Of a stretch of 64,000 nt of DNA, positions 51,801 to 63,511 are shown in pieces. The notes below the pieces were generated by a model that was not told the origin of the DNA, searched no databases, and was given only the letters and a program-made list of their open reading frames with translations. The first letter of the stretch is position 1, and each line of letters starts with the position of its first letter. This DNA is from Artocarpus heterophyllus (taxonomy: Eukaryota; Streptophyta; Magnoliopsida; Rosales; Moraceae). The stretch spans positions 16,740,440 to 16,804,439 of the forward strand of contig CM046327.1 in NCBI GenBank assembly GCA_025403435.1, given 5' to 3'. Both the position numbers and the translations under genes were made by a program.

Positions 51801-54800
51801 AGGCCAGGTGTTCCACTTGGTTGTTCATTAAGAAGTCCAACTGAAAGTAGTCCATTGATGGTACTGGCAACCTCCATCTTGGTTATCTCTGTATCAAGAA
51901 TCTTCGGGTCTCCTTCAAATTCCTCGCTCCGCATGCTTACTCCGTAGAAATATAATACAAAATATGTGATTGCATTCAATGTGTCCTTTGCTTTAGTATT
52001 TGCTGACAAAAGAGCCTCCTCTATACCTGGCAATATTTGTGTAGTGGTTGAAGAGATGAACAAAGATTGAAGGAAAGTAGCTATCCGCCCTAAGCAAAAG
52101 GGTAAACGAACTAGAAGGACGATGAAAACCAGATTGCTAGCAACAACCTGTAATTTTAAAAAAAAAAAAAAAGAAAACGGTTAATTACTGTTTAATCGAA
52201 ATGGTTCATCAAAGAAAGGAAGATGATCTTCTGAACTGTAGATTCCATAACGTGCTCAATTAGCGATGAATATATAGTATGTACTTCATTATCTTACAAA
52301 GAGATGATTAAATGATAAGAAAAATGAGAAAAGTTTAGAAGAATGCACACGGCCAAAAAAAAAAAAAAAAATCAAATAAAAAAAAAAAACTCACTAAGAT
52401 GACTTGTTAGCAGGAATTGTTTTTGTAATCAGAGAAATTGGATTGAATTCTTTTCTCTCATTATTCCATTGATCTGCTATACATTATATATGATTACAAA
52501 AGAATCATTCTAGGTCCTATTTTAGGCAACTAACCAATCAAATCAGCCTAAAGATTAGGAAATATTACAGAACTAAATGCATATACAAAAAACAAGAAAG
52601 TTTGACTGGGATTCCTTTAATCTTGGTAATCCTTGTCATCTTTCCAACACTCCCCTCAAGCTGGTGAATGTATATCAATCATTCCCAGCTTGCGCACATT
52701 TGACTCAAACCCAGCCCTGAGTAATGCCTTTGTGAGGATATCAGCTTCTTGCGATGTAGTTGGCATATAAGACAAATGAATCTTCCCACTGCCGACTTCG
52801 GTCTTGATAAAATTCCTGTTAATCCGAACATGTTTCATCCGATCGTGTTGTACGAGATTGCGAACAATAGCAATTGCTGACTTGCTGTCACTGTACAATT
52901 TCATAGGACTGTTTAACGGAATATTCAAGTCTACTAGGAGTCTTTCAAGCCAATTTAATTCACAAATCCCCTGTGCAATCGCCCTATATTCTACTTCAAC
53001 ACTGCTACTTGCCACCACAGTTTGTTTCTTGCTTCGCCATGTAACAACATTTCCCCAAAGCTTTGTGCAATATCCTGTGGTGGACTTTGTGTCTTCAACT
53101 GAACCAGCCCAATCAGCGTCTGCAAATCCTTCTATTTCTCGGCTTTCGTTCTTTCGAAACAATAGCTCTTTGCCAGGAGTTCCTTTCAGATATCTAAGAA
53201 TCTGATTTGCAGCATTTTGGTGTCTCTTGGTGGGGGCATGCATGAATTGACTATCCACACTAACAGTATAGGCAATGTCTAGCCTAGTGAGTGATAGATA
53301 GATTAGTTTTCCAACAAGGCGCTGGTATCTATCCTTGTCTACTGGAGGATCATCATCGGAGGACTTGTGCTTCCAATTCCTCTCCAATGGTGTGCTAGCC
53401 AGTCGACAACCGAGTTTTCCAGTTTCTTTCAATAGATCTAGGGTGTATTTTCTTTGGGAAATGAAAATCCCAGTCTTACTTCTAGCTATTTCCATTCCAA
53501 GAAAATACCGAAGGTTCCCCAGATCTTTGACCTTGAACTCAGATTGTAGAAGACTCTTGAGATTTGCTATCTCATCATTGTCATCTCCTGTGATCACCAT
53601 ATCATCGACATACACAATCAAAATTGATTTTTTTCCAGCCTTTGACCGTTTGATGAATACGGTATGATCTGCTTGCCCTTGTTTGTAACCAAACTGCTTC
53701 CTAGCTGTGCTGAATCGAGTAAACCAAGCTCTGGGGGACTGCTTCAAACCATATAGGGACTTTCTTAGTTTACATACGGAACCTGATTTTTCTTTATCTT
53801 CAAATCCAGGAGGCAACTTCATGTATACTTCTTCTTCGAGTGTTCCATTCAAGAATGCGTTCGATACGTCCATTTGGTGCAACTCCTAATCTAGATTGGC
53901 GTCCATAGACAAGAGAACCCGTATAGAATTCAGTTTTGCTACGGGTGCAAAAGTTTCTTCATAGTTGAGGCTGTAAGTTTGTGTATATCCTTGAGCAACC
54001 AATCGTGCCTTGTATCTTTCTATATTCCCAGTTAAGCCAACTTTCACAGTAAAGATCCACTTACAGCCCACTAGCTTCTTCCCTTTTGGTAAGTCAACAA
54101 CCTCCCATGTGTCATTGTCGTTCAGGGCCTTTATTTCCTCCATGACTGCGGCTTTCCATTTTGAATCTCTCAAGGCATCATGTATGCTTGTAGGAATTTT
54201 CACATCATCAAGTTGCGACACAAGTGCCCTGTAAGTGTTAGATAATCGAAATACGACACATGATTTGAAATCGGATGTTCAGTAAGATCTTACCCCTTTT
54301 CTGATAGCAATGGGAAGGTCTAGATCATTGATTGTAACAGTACCTTTCTCTTGTGGCTCTGGAATTTGTGGTATTGGATCCGTTTCAGGTTTTGATGATT
54401 GGTTTTGCTTAACAACTTGGGGTCTCCTAGAGTAAACAAGTAGTTCACCCTGTTGCTGCTGTTGGGTTGGTTCTCCCCTTTGACCTGTATCACCTGTGGA
54501 TATGGTTAGGTTTGGTAAAGATGGTAGAGGAGACACGGATGGTGGGTGTAGTGGTAAAGAAATAGGATGTGAGATAGATGGATCCCAGTGGTCATCCTCT
54601 CTTGAATTCTCCCCCTGAAGAGAAGCATGAGAATAGAAGGGTTGATCTTCAAGGAAGGTAACATCATAGGAAACATAGAATGTTTTTAAGGCTGGATTGT
54701 AACACTTGTACCCTTTCTGAGTAGGAGAGTAACCCACGAAGATACATTTAATGGCCTTGGGATCTAGTTTTCCCCGAGTAGGATTGTTATTGTGAACAAA

Positions 54801-57800
54801 GGTAGGACATCCGAAGACCCTTAGAGGAAGTGAATTGAGTAGGCGAATATGGGGAAAATTTTTTGAAGGTAACTAATAGGAGTACGAAAATTAATGGGTT
54901 TGGATGGAAGCCTGTTGAGCATGTAAGAAGCAGTTAACACAGACTCACCCCAATATTGATTAGGAACATGGTTGGCAAACATGAGAGATCGGGCAACTTC
55001 CAATAGGTGACGATTTTTTCTCTCTGCGACTCCGTTTTGTTGTGGAGTAGAATTACATGAACTCTAATGAAAAATGCTATTATCAACAAGATAGTTTCCT
55101 AGAATATGAGCAAAGTATTCCCCCCCCCCCCCCCATTATCTGTTCAGAGTATATGAATAGCAGATTGAAACACATTTTTTATCATTTTGTGGAATTGTTG
55201 AAAAACTTGCCCTGCGTCAGATTTTTCTTTTAACAGGTAAACCCAACACGCAAGAGTATGGTCATCTATGAAAGTTATGAACCACCTCCTACCTATCAAA
55301 TCTACAGTTCGAGATGCTCCCCATATATCACTATGGACAAGGTGAAAGGGTTTAGACGACTTATATTTATGAGCAGGATAATTTTTCCTGTGGTGTTTTG
55401 CCATAATACATGATTCACAACTAAATCAAGAAAGATTTTTATTGATGAATAACTTGGGGTACAAATGCTTCATATAAGTAAAACTAGGATGACCCAAACG
55501 TTTATGCCATAAAATAACATCAGAATTAGATGAAATAGACAAAGAAAGTGATATAGGTGTTGTAGGTTTTGGAGAAGAACCAGTGAAATAGTAGAGACCA
55601 TGTCCTTCCTCAGCATTGCCAATCATCTTCCCCGAAGACGGGTCCTAAAAAATGCAACGATTACAGAGAAAGGTTACCATACAATTTTGATCCTTAGTTA
55701 GCTTACTAACAAAAAGAAGATTATATCTTAAACTGGGAACATGAAGAACTGATTTCAAACAAAGTCCACGGTAAATAGCATCTCCAAACCCGGCCACCAT
55801 GGACGTACTCCCATCAGCCACAGAGACATTCATATTGTCAACACATTTTTTGTAGTTCATGAGAACAGTATATGACCCCGTCATATGATCTGATGCTCTC
55901 GTGTCAACAATCCACCCATCAAGAGTATCCTTCTGTGATAACAATGAGGAAGAGATAATACCTCGCTATACTATGGCGGCAGTAGGTGTTGAGGTTGAAG
56001 ACTTAGGGGCCGGTGGTTGTGATAGGAGGGTCCTCAAAATCTCCATTTGCTCAGGAGTGAATGCAGCAGTGTTGGACTTCTTGTTCTCTACAACAGATTC
56101 GGCCACATGAGCATTTGGATTGTTTCTCCGCTGACTCAGCGGCTTCCAATCTGGTGGCTTCCTGTGGATGTCCCAGCAAGTCTCCTTAGTGTAGTATGGC
56201 TTTTTACAGTGCTCACACCATAAACAGTTGGTCTTTCGGTTTTGGATTAGAAGGGGTGGAGCATGCGGCAACAAGGGCAGAACTCTGTGGCTATTCTTCT
56301 AGAGCTGCGTACAAAGGTGTATTCAGCATTACCTTCTTCCTACTCTCTTCCCGTCTGACTTCTGAGAAGACTTCTCAGAGTGATGGAAGAGGTTTAGTTC
56401 CAAGGATACGACCTCGTACTTCATCCAAATCTTTGTTTAACCCCTAAAGAAAATCAAAGACTTGGTCTTTTTCAAGTACCTGATTGTAGAGCACTCCATC
56501 ATCATGGCACCTCCATGGAATTGTGTAAAACAAGTCCATCTCTTGCCAGGGTTCAATCAACTTGTTGTAATACTCTGTAACGGATTTTGTTCCCTACCTT
56601 GTGTTTCGAAGGGTAGACCGAATTTCAAAACACTGAGACGTGTTTTCTAAGTCCGAATACATCTCCTGGACGGCCTTCCAAATTTCATGTGTCGTTTTGT
56701 AAAACAAAAAAGTGCGTCCAATCTGTGGCTCCATGGAGTTCACTAGCCATGCCATAATGATGGAATTTTCTGCTTCCCAGGTCCTATAGCTTGCATCAGT
56801 AATTGCTGGAGCAGAGGCTTCTCCGTTCAAATACCCCATTTTCCCTTTTCCTCGAACAACCAACAACACAGATTGAAACCACTCGCGGAAATTAGACCCA
56901 TTTAATTTGTGCTGGGTAATTTGCAATGAGTGGTTTATCTCTGCCGATGAGAAGGGAGTGATGCTGCTGATGGGCCTCGTTGAAACATTGGAGGATTGCT
57001 CTGTTGAGGAAGACTGATTGGTTCCAGACATGGTTTAGAAGGGGCAAAAAACAGAGATGAATGGAAATATTTTTTTTTTTTTTTTAGTTTCTCAGGCCTA
57101 CAGTAAGGCTCGAAAGCTAAAAAAAAATTGCTTTGTTTTGTTCCCAGAAAACAGAGTAAAGCAGAGGACAAAAAACTGTGATTTCAATTCTTGGCTCTGG
57201 TACCATGTAATTAGAGAAATTGGATTGAATTCTTTTCTCATTATTCCATTGATCTGCTATACATTATATATGATTACAAAAGAATCATTCTAGGTCCTAT
57301 TTTAGGCAACTAACCAATCAAATCAGCCTAAAGATTAGGAAATATTACAGAATTAAATGCATATACAAAAAACAAGAAAGTTTGATTGGGATTCCTTTAA
57401 TCTTGGTAATCCTTGTCAGCTTTCCAACAGTTTTTAAATCACATCCTCTATTTTCACTCCTTGGTTCCTTCAGTGCTAAATGTTTTTCAATCACATCCCC
57501 TATTTTCACCTTGGTTCCTTAAGGTAATTAAAGTACGAAGCATTAATAAGAGTAAAAGTGACAAATGAATAATGGTAAAACCAACTAAAGCTGAAACATT
57601 TTAACCATACAAGATAACCTTGAAGTGAATTGGCTAAAAGTATGAAATTTTTTAGATTGCAACATTTAACGGACAATCCAATGTAGATTATAATGGCATA
57701 GATGACAGATCCATTAGAAGCCACGGTCAATTTTTTTAAGTGGTATATGGGAGCAGAAAATATGAAATGGGAAAGAATGACGACACTATAATAGGAGCAA

Positions 57801-59516
57801 AAACCACTAGTGAAGAATATGTGATGTACAGTGAAAAGCTCAAATAACTAAAGAGATACCAGTGGAACGTAAAAATCTACAGTTCTAAAAAATAAAAGTC
57901 ACAAGACATGCTAAATGAAAAATAGAATAGAAATCAATAGAAGAAGAAGAAGAAGAAGAAATGCTTACAACAAATGCACTCTCATTAAAAAGGAAAAAGG
58001 GAGCCTGCAAGTTGACGAGCTCATTAGGGAGTTCAATTTCCACAAATCCAATATAAACCATAATACGAACTAGTGATTTCTTCCACCAGTTAGCGAGGAA
58101 TTCCAGGCTTCTTTTAATAGTAAGGAGAACTTTAGTAATTCCTTGCCTTCCACCAACATTTCCCCAATTCTCATTTGCAGCAAAAAACCTATTAGCCAAA
58201 CCAAGACCCCCTCTTGGGTCTACCGGAAGAACAACTCTGATAAAGGTGATCCCAAGAAATACATATGCCATTCCAAGTAAAAGAACGAAACCATAAAGAC
58301 AGTCTTCGACAATCGCGGTGGCATTAAGATGAGTCATAAACAAACTTTGGGCTTCACTAAAACCCTTGCAGAAAGAAAATTCCCAAAACCAATGTGTAAT
58401 GAATGGAATTACGACGAGCCAAACAAGAAAAAGATATGCAAAGTGCAGGAATATTCTCAACAGCCCAAAAACTTTTGCAGCAAGCCCAAGTACAAACTCC
58501 CAAGGAGAAAGCCTTGCCGGAGCGTTAATTGCGTAAATTGGGGCATATGAAAATTCATGCTTGCAAACCTGCAATAATTCCAAAATATTTTATACAGAGA
58601 ATCAACTGTTGGAAATAAACACACATCATCATGCTATCACGAAAGAAGAAACAATTCTTATGCATTCGAATAGAATGAGATAAGATTTTAGGCAGGCGTG
58701 TCAAACCGAAATAACTCGCATCCAGGGGCGGAGCTACATGTATAGTCAAGGTTGTCGGCCTCCCCGCCTGAACTTTTATTTTATTTTTAGTTCTGTATGT
58801 TTATTTTGTTGAAATTTATACTTCATCCCACTCAAAATCTGAAATTATATGTCCACCTCGGCTCACATCAGAGTCAAATATATAACAAATGAGCTCGGTT
58901 TTGATCCTTTGAGATATACATGTAAATTGTGGAATTAATATTCATCATTGTACAATGCATAGAAACGGTTTGAGGAGTTTTTATTTCCCCTCCTCTGTTT
59001 GTTTATCTTCTAAGGGCCTTATTCTAGTCGTCCTCTGACAATACTACACTTCTAAGGAGAACTACTTCAACACCGAGAAATATTGAATATCTCCAATATG
59101 TGTGTGTGTGCAATCTGAAGACTGTCACAGCACTCACTTACCAGCTATCTAAAACTACAAAAACTCGATTTCAAATCAAACCAAAATAAAAGGAGATAAT
59201 TCCACAATTTGATACCTAAGAGGAAAAGGAGAGAGATAGAGAGTAACGAAGGGGTTGATACCTCGCAATGGGAAATCTTGCGGCGGTTGAGCCACTGAAG
59301 TAGGCAATCTTGGTGGACGTACTTGATAGTACCACGGCAAGCGCAGGGGTATCGTAGGGGGTTTCCGGCCTCGCCGGGACTTCGGCATATCCGACACTCT
59401 TTCTCCTCCACCTCCTCCATGCTTCCACCGCCGCCGACATCCGCCGACGCGCCTCCTCGTTCTCTCTCCCCCGCCGCCGCGGCCACGGAATCTTCCACTT
59501 CCGGCGAGCCGATCAT
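48880..59516 (-). CDS. SUD1-like: SUD1/DOA10-like (MARCH6-type) membrane RING-CH E3 ubiquitin ligase
   Basis: Nine exons on the minus strand: 59516-59262, 58568-57969, 52147-51356, 51278-51070, 50972-50637, 50152-50001, 49925-49762, 49664-49518, 49275-48880 (3051 nt, 1016 aa). All junctions are GT-AG and in frame. The RING-CH domain is complete: C41, C44, C58, C60, H68, C71, C84 and C87, with the last cysteine pair divided by intron 1. Multiple hydrophobic membrane spans follow (for example FGLLRIFLHFAYLFLVWLVV, then IPFITHWFW). C-terminal blocks such as IMIDSVHSVDERWLGKLQRV and NSAIHQIGWPGYFALSVMW are seen. Family members (yeast Doa10, plant SUD1/CER9) sit in the ER and ubiquitinate ERAD and sterol or wax pathway substrates. 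The segment after exon 2 is shorter than in SUD1 as I recall it, so this may be the second plant paralogue. The exon 5 acceptor (50972) is the least certain border. Intron 2 carries a 5-kb Copia insertion in sense orientation. Confidence 0.92.
52424..52649 (-). repeat. 3' LTR of the Copia element
   Basis: 226 bp, nearly identical to 57206-57429. It differs by CTCTC versus CTC near 52458 and by single substitutions near 52430, 52575, 52603 and 52639. Confidence 0.95.
52656..57031 (-). pseudogene. Damaged gag-pol of the Copia element
   Basis: Blocks in element order follow. Gag (57031-56594) has HKLNGSNFREWFQ and GYLNGE. The nucleocapsid segment (56274-55966) has a CX2C knuckle with Tyr where the family has His (CEHCKKPYYTKETC). 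Protease (55944-55645) has DTRASDH where the family has D-S/T-G-A. The pre-integrase block (55626-55426) has LWHKRLGHP. The integrase core (55404-55144) has HSDIWG and FIDD, the rest lies at 55003-54821 (SYMLNRLP), and between them is a run of 15 C's on the plus strand (55120-55134) that breaks the frame. A linker lies at 54737-54279. RT is at 54221-53886 and 53882 onward, split by an in-frame TAG at 53886-53888, with DVSNAFLNG and YVDDM. RNase H runs to 52656 (DADWAGS, QEADILTKALLRAGFES). The element cannot make its own full polyprotein as read here. Confidence 0.93.
57193..57205 (-). other. Primer-binding site (initiator Met tRNA)
   Basis: TGGTACCAGAGCC lies immediately after the CA end of the 5' LTR. 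The common plant Copia form is TGGTATCAGAGC, so there is one difference. Confidence 0.88.
57206..57429 (-). repeat. 5' LTR of the Copia element
   Basis: 224 bp, TG...CA. It would contain the element promoter and read in the same direction as the host gene. Confidence 0.95.
57940..57961. repeat. (GAA)n microsatellite at the exon 2 donor of the SUD1-like gene
   Basis: About seven GAA units lie in intron 2, some 7 bases from the exon 2 boundary (57969). Confidence 0.85.
58729..58945. mobile_element. Possible transposon fragment in intron 1 of the SUD1-like gene
   Basis: CAGGGGCGGAGCTACATGTA followed by GTTGTCGGCCTCCCCGCC and TGAAATTATATGTCCACC resembles the end of a common plant DNA-transposon-derived repeat that begins AGGGGCGGAGC. 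Only one end is recognisable. Confidence 0.4.
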
Positions 59517-59563
59517 CGATCAATTGCTAGGTTTTATGGCTTTCTCTCTCTTACTCTCTCTCT

Positions 59564-59599
<36 letters not shown>

Positions 59600-59660
59600 T
59601 TCTCTCTCTACATATTCCCCTCTCCCTCGCGAGGGAAGAATAGTCTGCCCAAGAAAGGTA
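59517..59660 (-). promoter_or_regulatory. 5' leader of the SUD1-like gene with (CT)n tract
   Basis: Positions 59542-59596 are almost pure CT on the plus strand (GA in gene sense). This probably lies in the 5' UTR or core promoter. No TATA motif is obvious. Confidence 0.45.
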
Positions 59661-59999
59661 CGTCAGCGACATTGGCGTGCTTTTTTTTGTAATTTTTTAT
59701 TTATTTTTGCAAGTCTGGATGGGAGATAAAGTTCGGGTTTTAGTTCTCTACGGTTACGTTTTATTGTAAGAATAAAGTCGTCGAATTATATACACGTCTT
59801 TGCGCAGTTACTTTAAATTTCCCCCCCACCCCCCAAGTGGCCAAATCGTTAGAGTCGAGTCGTTGGATAGATTTCTCCATGTATGGAGAATATTATGAAA
59901 TATTCTCCAAACAAAAATCTCAATTTATGGGGTATATTTAAGTGCCACATGAATTTCCACGGGACGAGGACGTTTTACACATTTGTCTAGTAACATAGG

Positions 60000-60140
60000 C
60001 CCGTTTTGGTATTGTTTTGACGTCTTGAGAAAATGTTTTTGTATGTTTTTTTGAGGTAAAAATTGTTTATAAAATAATTTTTTAAAATTTTTTATTTTTT
60101 AAAATAAAATTATTTTCACCTAGTTTAAAAACATTACCAA
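60000..60140. mobile_element. 'GGTATTGTTTTTGAAA' short element, copy
   Basis: It starts GGCCCGTTTTGGTATTGTTT and ends GTTTAAAAACATTACCAAG, giving TTGGTA-type inverted ends. It is similar to 23325-23475. Confidence 0.5.
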
Positions 60141-60257
60141 GTAAGTTCATAATATCTAGCTTTGATAGAATATTTCCCACAACTATCAAAGTGTCACATC
60201 AACTGATCATTGTTTTGAAATTTGCCAAGTGGAATGGTTTTTAATTAATTCCATATC

Positions 60258-60375
60258 CAAACGGCCCCTTTTATTTATGTTTTTATAATTTTTAAAAATA
60301 TTTTTACACGTTTTTTGAGTCAAAAATTTTAAAACAAAAATATTTTTACCTATTTTAAAAATAATACCAAAATGT
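60258..60375. mobile_element. 'GGTATTGTTTTTGAAA' short element, second nearby copy
   Basis: GGCCCCTTTTATTTATGTTT to AAAATAATACCAAAATG, with ACACGTTTTTTGAGTCAAAA in the interior. Parts are in inverse order relative to 23325. Confidence 0.45.
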
Positions 60376-60499
60376 CATGTTTGCTTCAATGAGATCGCAA
60401 TTCCAAGTTGGAAATCTATGTTGTTCATATGTTAATAAGTCAGAGACATACCAGTGTTTCGTCTTGGCAGCCAAGGACCTTCAAAAATTTTTATTGAAC

Positions 60500-62231
60500 G
60501 TCCGTCTCCTACCCGCCATCGTGTGCCCATCTCCATAATATCACGTCCCCAAAGTAAGCTGCGCCAAAAAAAAAAAAGGGGGAGGACGGAGAGCTTCCCA
60601 TGTTAGCTTGCAAAATATCACCAGATGGATAACATCTCCGTCTCCACACCCAAGCAACCAGGGAATCTGGATTTTGAATGAGTCTCCATATCTGTTTTGC
60701 TAACATTGCTTGATTGAAAGTACTCAAGTCTCGGAATCCAAGTCCTCCTTCCGATTTACTTCCAAAGTTTCTCCCACGTTTTCCAAAAGCAGGGCTTTGA
60801 TGTTATTGCATTCCTTTGCATCTGCTCTACAGAATACAATACTATATCGTCTGCAAAAAACGGATGGCTAACTTTGGGAGCTTGCCGTGCGCAAGCAAAA
60901 CCGGTGGTGTCACCCAATCTTTCTTTGCTTGTAATCATCACGGAAAGACCCTCCGCGCATATTAAGAACAAGTATGGAGATAGTGGGCATCCTTGGCGAA
61001 GACCTCTACTCGCAGTCACTTCCCTGCTGGGATGCCATTAACCAGAAAGGAGAAACTAGCTGTAGAGATACATTTCATAATTAGCACATTCAAAGTTCTA
61101 GCAAAGCTCATTTTCTCCATCATCTTCTCCAAGGAAAATCCACTCAACTCTATCGTATGCGTTGCTTATGTCTAATTTCAGAGCAAGCCAGGCCTTCTTA
61201 CCATTGTTTTTCCTCCGCATGGCATGTAATCTCTTAAAGGCTACAATAGCATTATCAGTAATTAAGTGTCACTTTGAGAAGGAGATATTGATTTCCCCAC
61301 GACCAATTTCAGCCCGTTAGCAACAGCCTTGGTGACTATTTTATAGAGGACGTTGCATAGGCTGAGAGGTCTAAATTCAGTAATTTTCTTTGGGGGACTT
61401 TACCTGAGGAATGAGGCAGACGTCTATAGAGTTCCACCCTTTAATGGAATCTGGCCCGTTCAGTATTTTCAAGCACGCATGGATGATATCCCTTCCAACT
61501 ATGTCCCAATTCTCCTAGGAAAAACGCAGCCTGGAGACCATCCTGTTCTGGAACTTTTTCACCACTCAATTCGAACAAGGCTTTCCGAAATTGGACACCG
61601 GTGAACGGTTTCAGCAACTTTTGATTAATTTTGTTACTGATACAAGGCTCCACCAAGGTGGTTGTCTTCACAATATCTGTTTCTGAGGGATGACTTGTGG
61701 AGAAGAGAAGAGTAAAATATTCCTCAATAATTGTGGCCGCTTCATCATCAGATTCTCGCCATATTTTCTGCATTGTCTTCTAGACCTTTAATTTTATTTA
61801 ATTTCATCAATCCACATCTTCCTTTAAAAAATCACATCCGGGGACATCCTTCGGAATAAAGTCTGAGCCCTCTTAAAAACCCCAGGCATTCCAGCATAGC
61901 AAGCTCATTGGGCTCGGCGGGGCTGCTCATCAGCCTCCGCCACTCCACCATCCATTTGGCTAGTGAGATGAGAAAGAACACGTCGTATCTTAGCCTCATG
62001 ATGTGATTTGTTACCCATTGTGGGGCCCTTGCTCTTGATTGCTCCCTTTCCATTCTCAGCTTGAGTGCCATTCCCCTGGTTATTCTTCCGGCTAGATCTC
62101 TACAAATTGTTTTTTGTTTCGGGGACTGCATTTGACGCTGTTAAAGAGGACTCCGCCCCAAAGCTTCCCACTTGAGGTCCTTGTTTGCAAGAGATGGCCT
62201 TCCCCAACACGGGTTTTGAATTAAGGTCAAG
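60500..62231 (-). pseudogene. L1-type LINE relic with internal deletions
   Basis: Read on the minus strand in changing frames. A nucleic-acid-binding tail of the first ORF (62231-61832) is joined, without an endonuclease, to the beginning of the RT region (61773-61441: EEYFTLLFSTSHPS, NQKLLKPFTGVQFRKALF). RT continues through LCNVLYKIVTKAVANGLK and [13 protein letters not shown] to GLRQGCPLSPYLFLICAEGL and FFADDIVLY (61019-60830). The sequence then jumps, at about 60770, to the zf-RVT region (STFNQAMLAKQIWRLIQNPD, 60727-60509), leaving out much of the domain between. Multiple stops and shifts show it is dead. It lies about 1 kb upstream of the SUD1-like gene, in the same orientation. Confidence 0.88.
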
Positions 62232-63511
62232 TTCAGTAGGTTTTTTTTTTTTTTCTTATTTTTTTGCTTTAAAATGTAGTATGTGAAAGCTTTACATTGT
62301 TATTAGTTCAAAACAATGGTTTATGGTTTGAAGCAATCTTGTCAAACACCACACTAATCATACAAAATTTATAATAAGAGTGGCATTTTTGCCTCATTAG
62401 TAAATATTTTTTTTCTACAGTTTGATCTATGACAGATAATTTCGTTCCACTCCTTATCAATGGAACGTTAACATTCATATATTATATCATTGAATAATTA
62501 ATCCAACAAATTTAATAGCAATACTTATAGCAAGTAAAAATGCTTGTTGAACTCCTAATTACCCCTAATTACACAAATTTTGAAAAACCTTTTTTTATCA
62601 CAATGGGTTAACAGTGCTCCACATAACGAGCCATCCTGTTTAACCGTATAGTTTTAAAACCTCACTACTAACAAAACAATATGTCTTAATCTAAAAAATA
62701 CACTACATGTTAGATTTGAACCTAAATTTTGTGAGTAGTTAGTTTTTAATCGTAGAGATGAAAAAAAAAAATTCTGTTTCATTTGATCTTTGCTGCTAAA
62801 AGGCACCAGCCTTCTGTGGTGTCACGATTCACGGTCACAGTCATAGCTGCAGACAAAACTTTTAAAAACTAAAAAAAAAAATTATGAACAAACTTTTTTG
62901 GGGGATGGAAAATGTTCTTTGTTTAACAGAATATATACTAGAAAAGAAGTTTGTAACAAAAAATTGAAACAAACCAAAATGAGAAAAAAAAAATTCTCTT
63001 CTAAACGAAAGATGTATTACAAATGTAGATAATAGGCAAACTAGCTATTTTTTATTATTAGTGTAAACCTAAATTGTAAGTATTTTTTATAGGATAAGCA
63101 AAAATATGCTATTAACTTTATCTAGACTGCATTGTTTCTTAGTGTTAAATTGTTTTAATCAATTTTACCAGATTTACATATTTTTATTGGTTCTCATACA
63201 TTTTTTTTAAAGTGTAATAGAATTTTAATGTTATCTAACAGTACAAAAGATATTCTAACGGAGGTCAGACAAGATATTCCAATGGGACAAGTTTTTTACA
63301 CATTTTCCACAGATCCAAGGAGACGATTTTTATAACAACAACAACAATAATAATCGACTTATGTATTAAACAACTGTGAGACGCCGTCATCATGTCATCA
63401 ACAAATGATAGAATTTTTTTATATATAAATAAGTATACTACATTTTTGCAGAACTGACCTGTTCTCTTTCCCTGGCTGTGGCTTTTTATTTATGTTTTAC
63501 ACTTTCCATGC
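62232..63511. other. AT-rich spacer
   Basis: It contains a partial short-element family copy near 62265-62350 (AGTATGTGAAAGCTTTACAT, TCAAACACC) and poly-A or poly-T runs. No gene was recognised. Confidence 0.55.

Larger units (their letters stand above)
52424..57429 (-). mobile_element. Complete Ty1/copia LTR retrotransposon in intron 2 of the SUD1-like gene
   Basis: The element is 5006 bp, on the minus strand, with direct LTRs of 226 and 224 bp beginning TGTTGGAAAG and ending TTACA in element sense. The target duplication GTTTT is perfect (52419-52423 and 57430-57434). The primer-binding site TGGTACCAGAGCC (57205-57193) directly follows the 5' LTR and is complementary to initiator methionine tRNA with about one mismatch. 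A polypurine tract (GCTTGAGGGGAG, 52661-52650) precedes the 3' LTR. The order is gag, protease, integrase, reverse transcriptase, RNase H, which defines Copia. By eye the LTRs differ by four substitutions and one 2-nt indel. Confidence 0.96.

Noticed and set aside
53335..53667. Plus-strand frames opposite the Copia RT
   Set aside because: Antisense shadows of the strong minus-strand RT and RNase H coding sequence.
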